DNA of 64,000 nt from Mesodorylaimus sp. YZB2_4. Taxonomy: Eukaryota > Nematoda > Enoplea > Dorylaimida > Dorylaimidae. The notes below the pieces were generated by a model. That model was not told the origin of the DNA and did not search any database. It saw nothing but the letters and a program-made list of their open reading frames with translations. This document shows, piece by piece, positions 60,787-64,000 of this stretch. The position numbers and the translations under genes are program-made. The first letter of the stretch is position 1. Every line of letters begins with the position of its first letter. Where the stretch lies: contig JASANH010001727.1 of assembly GCA_030248295.1 (NCBI GenBank), positions 620,001 to 684,000 of the forward strand. Direction: 5' to 3'.

Positions 60787-63700
60787 TCACATATCGCAGT
60801 CCAGATGCACACAGGGTGCATAGGGGCAGCGATACACTGAAGTGAATCGGACCGGGGCTGTACCATCGTCAAGATTGGCATCTGGCAAAGTGCCAGCCAA
60901 TCGCATATCTTCTATCGCACAAATCGCCTGGTGGATCGCTTCCTTCAAACGGCCCACCTTACCTTTGTGCTTCTGCGGAATAAAATTCTTCAATTTCAGC
61001 TTGGCCTGGAAGAACTGCTGATGCGTGGCAAAATCGCGTATCGCTGTTTCCCGCAGAACCGCATACTTCCCGTCGTCGTTCAGGAACTGCACCCGATATA
61101 CCTGTTCCAGGTTGACCTTGGACATGGAAGACGCATGTGCCTTCTTGATCGGTGCATCGTCGAGGTCACCAGGGCACGACTCCGGGCCCAGACCTGTAAT
61201 ACGGCCTGGCCACCACGGAAAACCCATGACCTTCGCCCAAACGTATTGACCAACGTGGAAAGATTGTGTGGCAGGCGGGACATTCGTCGTCGAGCTTGTA
61301 TTCGAGGTAGGCTTGTCCTGTAATGGAATAGGCTGATCAGCATTATCTGCACTACCCTCCACCTGCTCTGAAAGACCCCTGTCCTTCGTCGGTATGCGCT
61401 CTGCGTCAGCGGACACATCGTCCACTGCTGCAGCTCGTTCCAGGCGTTCCGTCGTCTTGACCAGATGCTGTGGGTGCCATCGTTCGATCGGCTTCGACGG
61501 ATCCTGCAAATTGCGGATCAACACGCCCGACTCACCCATCAGCTTCACCACTTCGTATGGACCTAACCAGTGAAAACTCAATTTCCTAGAAAGGCCAGGT
61601 TTGAAGTGATAGTTCGGCTTACGAACCCAATCTCCAACTTTCAACGACAGAGGACGTGCCGTTTTATCATACTGCAATTTCTGACGAAACTGATTGAGTT
61701 CGATGTTCTGGAGTACCTTCGCATCGATACTTGCCATGCGGATCCGCAAGTGATCCACATACTCAGTGCCTTGTACCGATTCAGTACGAGGTTGAGCGAG
61801 CAAAGTATCCAATGCCGTGGGCGGGTCCCTTCCATGCGACATGAGATACGGGGAAACACCCGTCGTCGTGTGCGGTGTATGCCGATAATGCATCATTATC
61901 AGCTGCAGTCGGTTATCCCAATCATGTTGATTAGGATGCACGTAGCATGCCATGGAGAACCCGATTAGCTTGTTCAAATTTTCGACATTACCATTGCATT
62001 GCGGGTGATAGGGTGTTGTCGAGACTTTCTTCACTCCCAGTTCCTTGCAAAGTCGTAAAACGAGCTTCGACAAGAAATTAGAGCCCCGATCGCTAAGGAG
62101 CACCCGAGGACATCCGTGTCGAGTGATCCACCCATCGACGAGCAAGCGAGCAATGCGTGCTGCCTTTTGATCGGGCACCGCATATGCCTCAGCCCACTTG
62201 GTGAATATGCACATAATCACAACCACGAACCTGTTACCATGATCCGAGGTTGGAAATGGACCTTGTACGTCGATGGCAATCGTGTCGAAGGGCGCTGTGC
62301 GTTTAATGATCTCCAAAGGCGGTCGTTCGTATCGATGAGGTGCCTTGAAACGAGCACACGTATTGCACTCGGCACACCAGGCCCTGAGATCGCGTCGCAT
62401 CGTGGACCAGAAATACTTGATCCTCAGCGCAGAGAACAGTCGATCGAAACCAGGGTGGTTCGCGTCCTTATGGGCAGCATCGAAAATGAATCGACGCAGC
62501 TCTGACGGGACCACCACTCTGTCGTGAAGATACGTTCCTTCGACCAACCTGCTCTCGTGATGCCATCTGTGCATAAGAATGCCCTCGTCGTCCAGCAAAT
62601 AGCTCTTCGCCAAGTTCGCGATTCTGGGAGGCTGAGTATAATCACCCTGCAAAAATGCAATGATACGTCCCATTTCGTCATCATCCCGCTGCATCTTCTT
62701 CAGAAGGTCCCGGGATGGTGCATCAGGAAATGCACCGGCTGCTATTTTAGCCATGTCGATCCCCAACTCGTCCGATTCCAATTGCGTTGCTGGATCCAAT
62801 TCGTCCCGCAACTCCAAATCGCATTCAGAGTCGGAGTCGTCAGAGAGATTGACATCTGGTTGCACTTCCAATTCCAATGTGGCATCTGTATCCGGAGACC
62901 CTACTGTAGTCCAGACAGATGCTCCAACCACATGTTTCGCTTCTGCAATCGCGACGGCACATTCATTGAACATGCCCTCATATCCATCTTCATTACACTC
63001 CTCAGAGATTGAGTCTAAGGGACCAGACGATGCCAGAGCAACAAAGTGGTCTAGCCAATTGACTGGGAGAGGCACTGGTAGGACCTCACGCACTGGAGCC
63101 AACGGGATATCGTCGATAACTGCGCTTGGAGCCTCCACCACAGACTCATCCTCGCTTCCCGTATCCGTTGCTGCCGTGATGCAGATCATGGGTACATCGG
63201 GTCCCGTGACAGGAGCTTGCTCACCGTCACCCTCGGTCGCTTCGCCACCGTCGGAGATACCAGAATCCGACTCGATCGTGACTGCTTGCGGCAATAAGGC
63301 GATCAATGCGGAAGGGCCACACGTCGAACACCGTTTGGTGGGTGACAATGCCGAGAACAGCATAGCATCGGCTGCTGGCATGCGCGATAGAAAATCGGCG
63401 GCGCCATTGTCACATCCTTTCGCGTGTGTAATGCTGAAAGTATAATCTTGCAATTGCATAAGCCACTTACCGCGACGTCCTTCCAAGTCCTTCTCCTTGT
63501 ACCAGTACAAGAGAGGCTTGTGATCCGTGTACACTTCGAAGGACCGTCCGTATAAATAATGTCGATATTGTTTGATCGCCCAATGAATAGCAAGGCACTC
63601 CCGATCGATCGTCGGGTACCTCTGCTCGGCTGGTGACAGAGTTCGCGAAATGAACCCAATAGCCCATGCGTGTTTCGGCTTCTTCGGATCGTACTGCTCC

Positions 63701-64000
63701 AGGACAGCACCTATGGCAAAACTACTTGCGTCAGTGCTGAGTCTGAAAGGCAGTGAGAAGTCAACATATCGCATGACTGGATACGTTACCAGTGCTTCTC
63801 GCAGATCTTCGAATTCTTTTTGATGTGTATCCGTCCATTCCCATCGCACGTTCTTCTTCAAGAGTTCTCGCAGAGCCTTGGTTCTACGAGCAAACCCCTC
63901 GACGAACGATCGATAGTAACTGGCCAACCCCATAAATTTGTGGAGTTGGTCTGTGTTCGTCGGAATTGGGAAATTTCGGATTTTGTCCCGCTTATCATCT
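60787..64000 (-). CDS. pol: Ty3/gypsy pol with C-terminal PWWP domain (5' partial)
   Basis: The frame is open for over 1070 codons and continues past the window end. From ATG 63933 it gives 1048 residues, and in-frame sequence upstream (IRNFPIPTNTDQLHKF) is the end of the reverse transcriptase. In order: RT thumb/connection (GLASYYRSF); RNase H, about 65-190 (LSTDASSFAIG, ECLAIHWAI, YTDHKPLLYW, ADFLSRMP); an acidic insert of about 290 residues; integrase HHCC zinc module, about 485-525 (HKDANH...CAECNTC); DDE core, about 550-655 (AIDVQGPF, LLSDRGSNF, NVENLNK, all acidic residues present); GPY/F module (WLGPYEVVKL); and a PWWP domain, about 890-985 (VGQYVWAKVMGFPWWPGRI). There are no stops or frameshifts, so the copy is young. 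The product would be processed from Gag-Pol and act in reverse transcription and integration. The PWWP occupies the position where chromoviruses have a chromodomain. Confidence 0.95.
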   Translation of the reverse strand, partial: DDKRDKIRNFPIPTNTDQLHKFMGLASYYRSFVEGFARRTKALRELLKKNVRWEWTDTHQKEFEDLREALVTYPVMRYVDFSLPFRLSTDASSFAIGAVLEQYDPKKPKHAWAIGFISRTLSPAEQRYPTIDRECLAIHWAIKQYRHYLYGRSFEVYTDHKPLLYWYKEKDLEGRRGKWLMQLQDYTFSITHAKGCDNGAADFLSRMPAADAMLFSALSPTKRCSTCGPSALIALLPQAVTIESDSGISDGGEATEGDGEQAPVTGPDVPMICITAATDTGSEDESVVEAPSAVIDDIPLAPVREVLPVPLPVNWLDHFVALASSGPLDSISEECNEDGYEGMFNECAVAIAEAKHVVGASVWTTVGSPDTDATLELEVQPDVNLSDDSDSECDLELRDELDPATQLESDELGIDMAKIAAGAFPDAPSRDLLKKMQRDDDEMGRIIAFLQGDYTQPPRIANLAKSYLLDDEGILMHRWHHESRLVEGTYLHDRVVVPSELRRFIFDAAHKDANHPGFDRLFSALRIKYFWSTMRRDLRAWCAECNTCARFKAPHRYERPPLEIIKRTAPFDTIAIDVQGPFPTSDHGNRFVVVIMCIFTKWAEAYAVPDQKAARIARLLVDGWITRHGCPRVLLSDRGSNFLSKLVLRLCKELGVKKVSTTPYHPQCNGNVENLNKLIGFSMACYVHPNQHDWDNRLQLIMMHYRHTPHTTTGVSPYLMSHGRDPPTALDTLLAQPRTESVQGTEYVDHLRIRMASIDAKVLQNIELNQFRQKLQYDKTARPLSLKVGDWVRKPNYHFKPGLSRKLSFHWLGPYEVVKLMGESGVLIRNLQDPSKPIERWHPQHLVKTTERLERAAAVDDVSADAERIPTKDRGLSEQVEGSADNADQPIPLQDKPTSNTSSTTNVPPATQSFHVGQYVWAKVMGFPWWPGRITGLGPESCPGDLDDAPIKKAHASSMSKVNLEQVYRVQFLNDDGKYAVLRETAIRDFATHQQFFQAKLKLKNFIPQKHKGKVGRLKEAIHQAICAIEDMRLAGTLPDANLDDGTAPVRFTSVYRCPYAPCVHLDCDM
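61000..61260 (-). other. PWWP domain within pol
   Basis: The segment starts VGQYVWAKVMGFPWWPGRIT, with the eponymous PWWP and the aromatic positions (W in VWAK, FPWW) that form the methyl-lysine cage in this family. It continues with YRVQFLNDDGKYAVL (beta-barrel strands) and a helical tail FFQAKLKLKNFI plus a basic KHKGKVGRLKEAI. PWWP domains bind H3K36me2/3 nucleosomes and DNA. The fusion is in-frame with the integrase and has no splice site between. Confidence 0.9.

Noticed and set aside
62660-63445. 261-codon plus-strand frame opposite pol
   Set aside because: Antisense shadow of the acidic pol insert.

Overview
The window is nuclear DNA from an invertebrate animal. Genes are sparse and split by many short introns (54 bp to about 2 kb) with GT...(T)TTCAG/TTTTAG junctions, separated by transposon-rich spacers; there are no bacterial-style operons. 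The genes recognised (Elongator ELP3, a Rab6-type GTPase, MARVEL membrane proteins, a C-type lectin/PAN protein, a rhodopsin-like receptor) are metazoan. Many TACTGTA/TACAGTA words, long G/C homopolymers and a TTTCTTTCAG acceptor directly before a start codon would suit a nematode or another ecdysozoan, but I cannot name a phylum with confidence.

Layout. 0-3.4 kb: repeats only. 3.4-4.7 kb (-): seven-transmembrane receptor with one frameshift. 6.4-8.1 kb (+): single-exon von Willebrand A transmembrane protein. 8.6-9.9 kb: non-autonomous hAT transposon. 10.1-23.8 kb: three MARVEL-domain paralogues (-, +, -), each with the same four-exon, phase-0 structure, plus an unrecognised gene whose intron holds a 17-copy minisatellite. 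27.2 kb: small secreted Cys-rich protein, followed by a perfect 41-nt G-rich palindrome. 29.8-34.8 kb (+): secreted C-type lectin + PAN gene, with a long inverted-repeat element in intron 1 and a second hAT copy in intron 2. 35.0-36.4 kb: Mutator-like element with 9-bp target duplications and a FLYWCH-type protein. 38.4-40.0 kb (-): Rab6-like GTPase. 42.6-43.3 kb: a second element with reiterated terminal repeats. 43-50 kb: repeats and a suspicious homopolymer block. 50.1-52.9 kb (+): complete ELP3. 53.1-54.1 kb (-): repetitive secreted protein. 55.9-56.3 kb (-): frameshifted secreted protein. 57.0 kb: tRNA-derived SINE. 58.2-64.0 kb (-): Ty3/gypsy-class LTR retroelement running off the window end.

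The most notable object is that retroelement. Its intact pol frame carries, after the integrase GPY/F module, a canonical PWWP domain, a reader of H3K36-methylated chromatin. It also has a long acidic insert between RNase H and integrase, and 2 kb of extra sequence with ORFs before the polypurine tract. This suggests that chromatin targeting is built into the integrase, in place of the chromodomain of chromoviruses.

Almost all intergenic and intronic space is explained by a few families: tRNA-derived SINEs with ATGAAC-type tails, hAT-like elements with perfect 8-bp duplications, Mutator-like elements, and several unclassified dispersed repeats.
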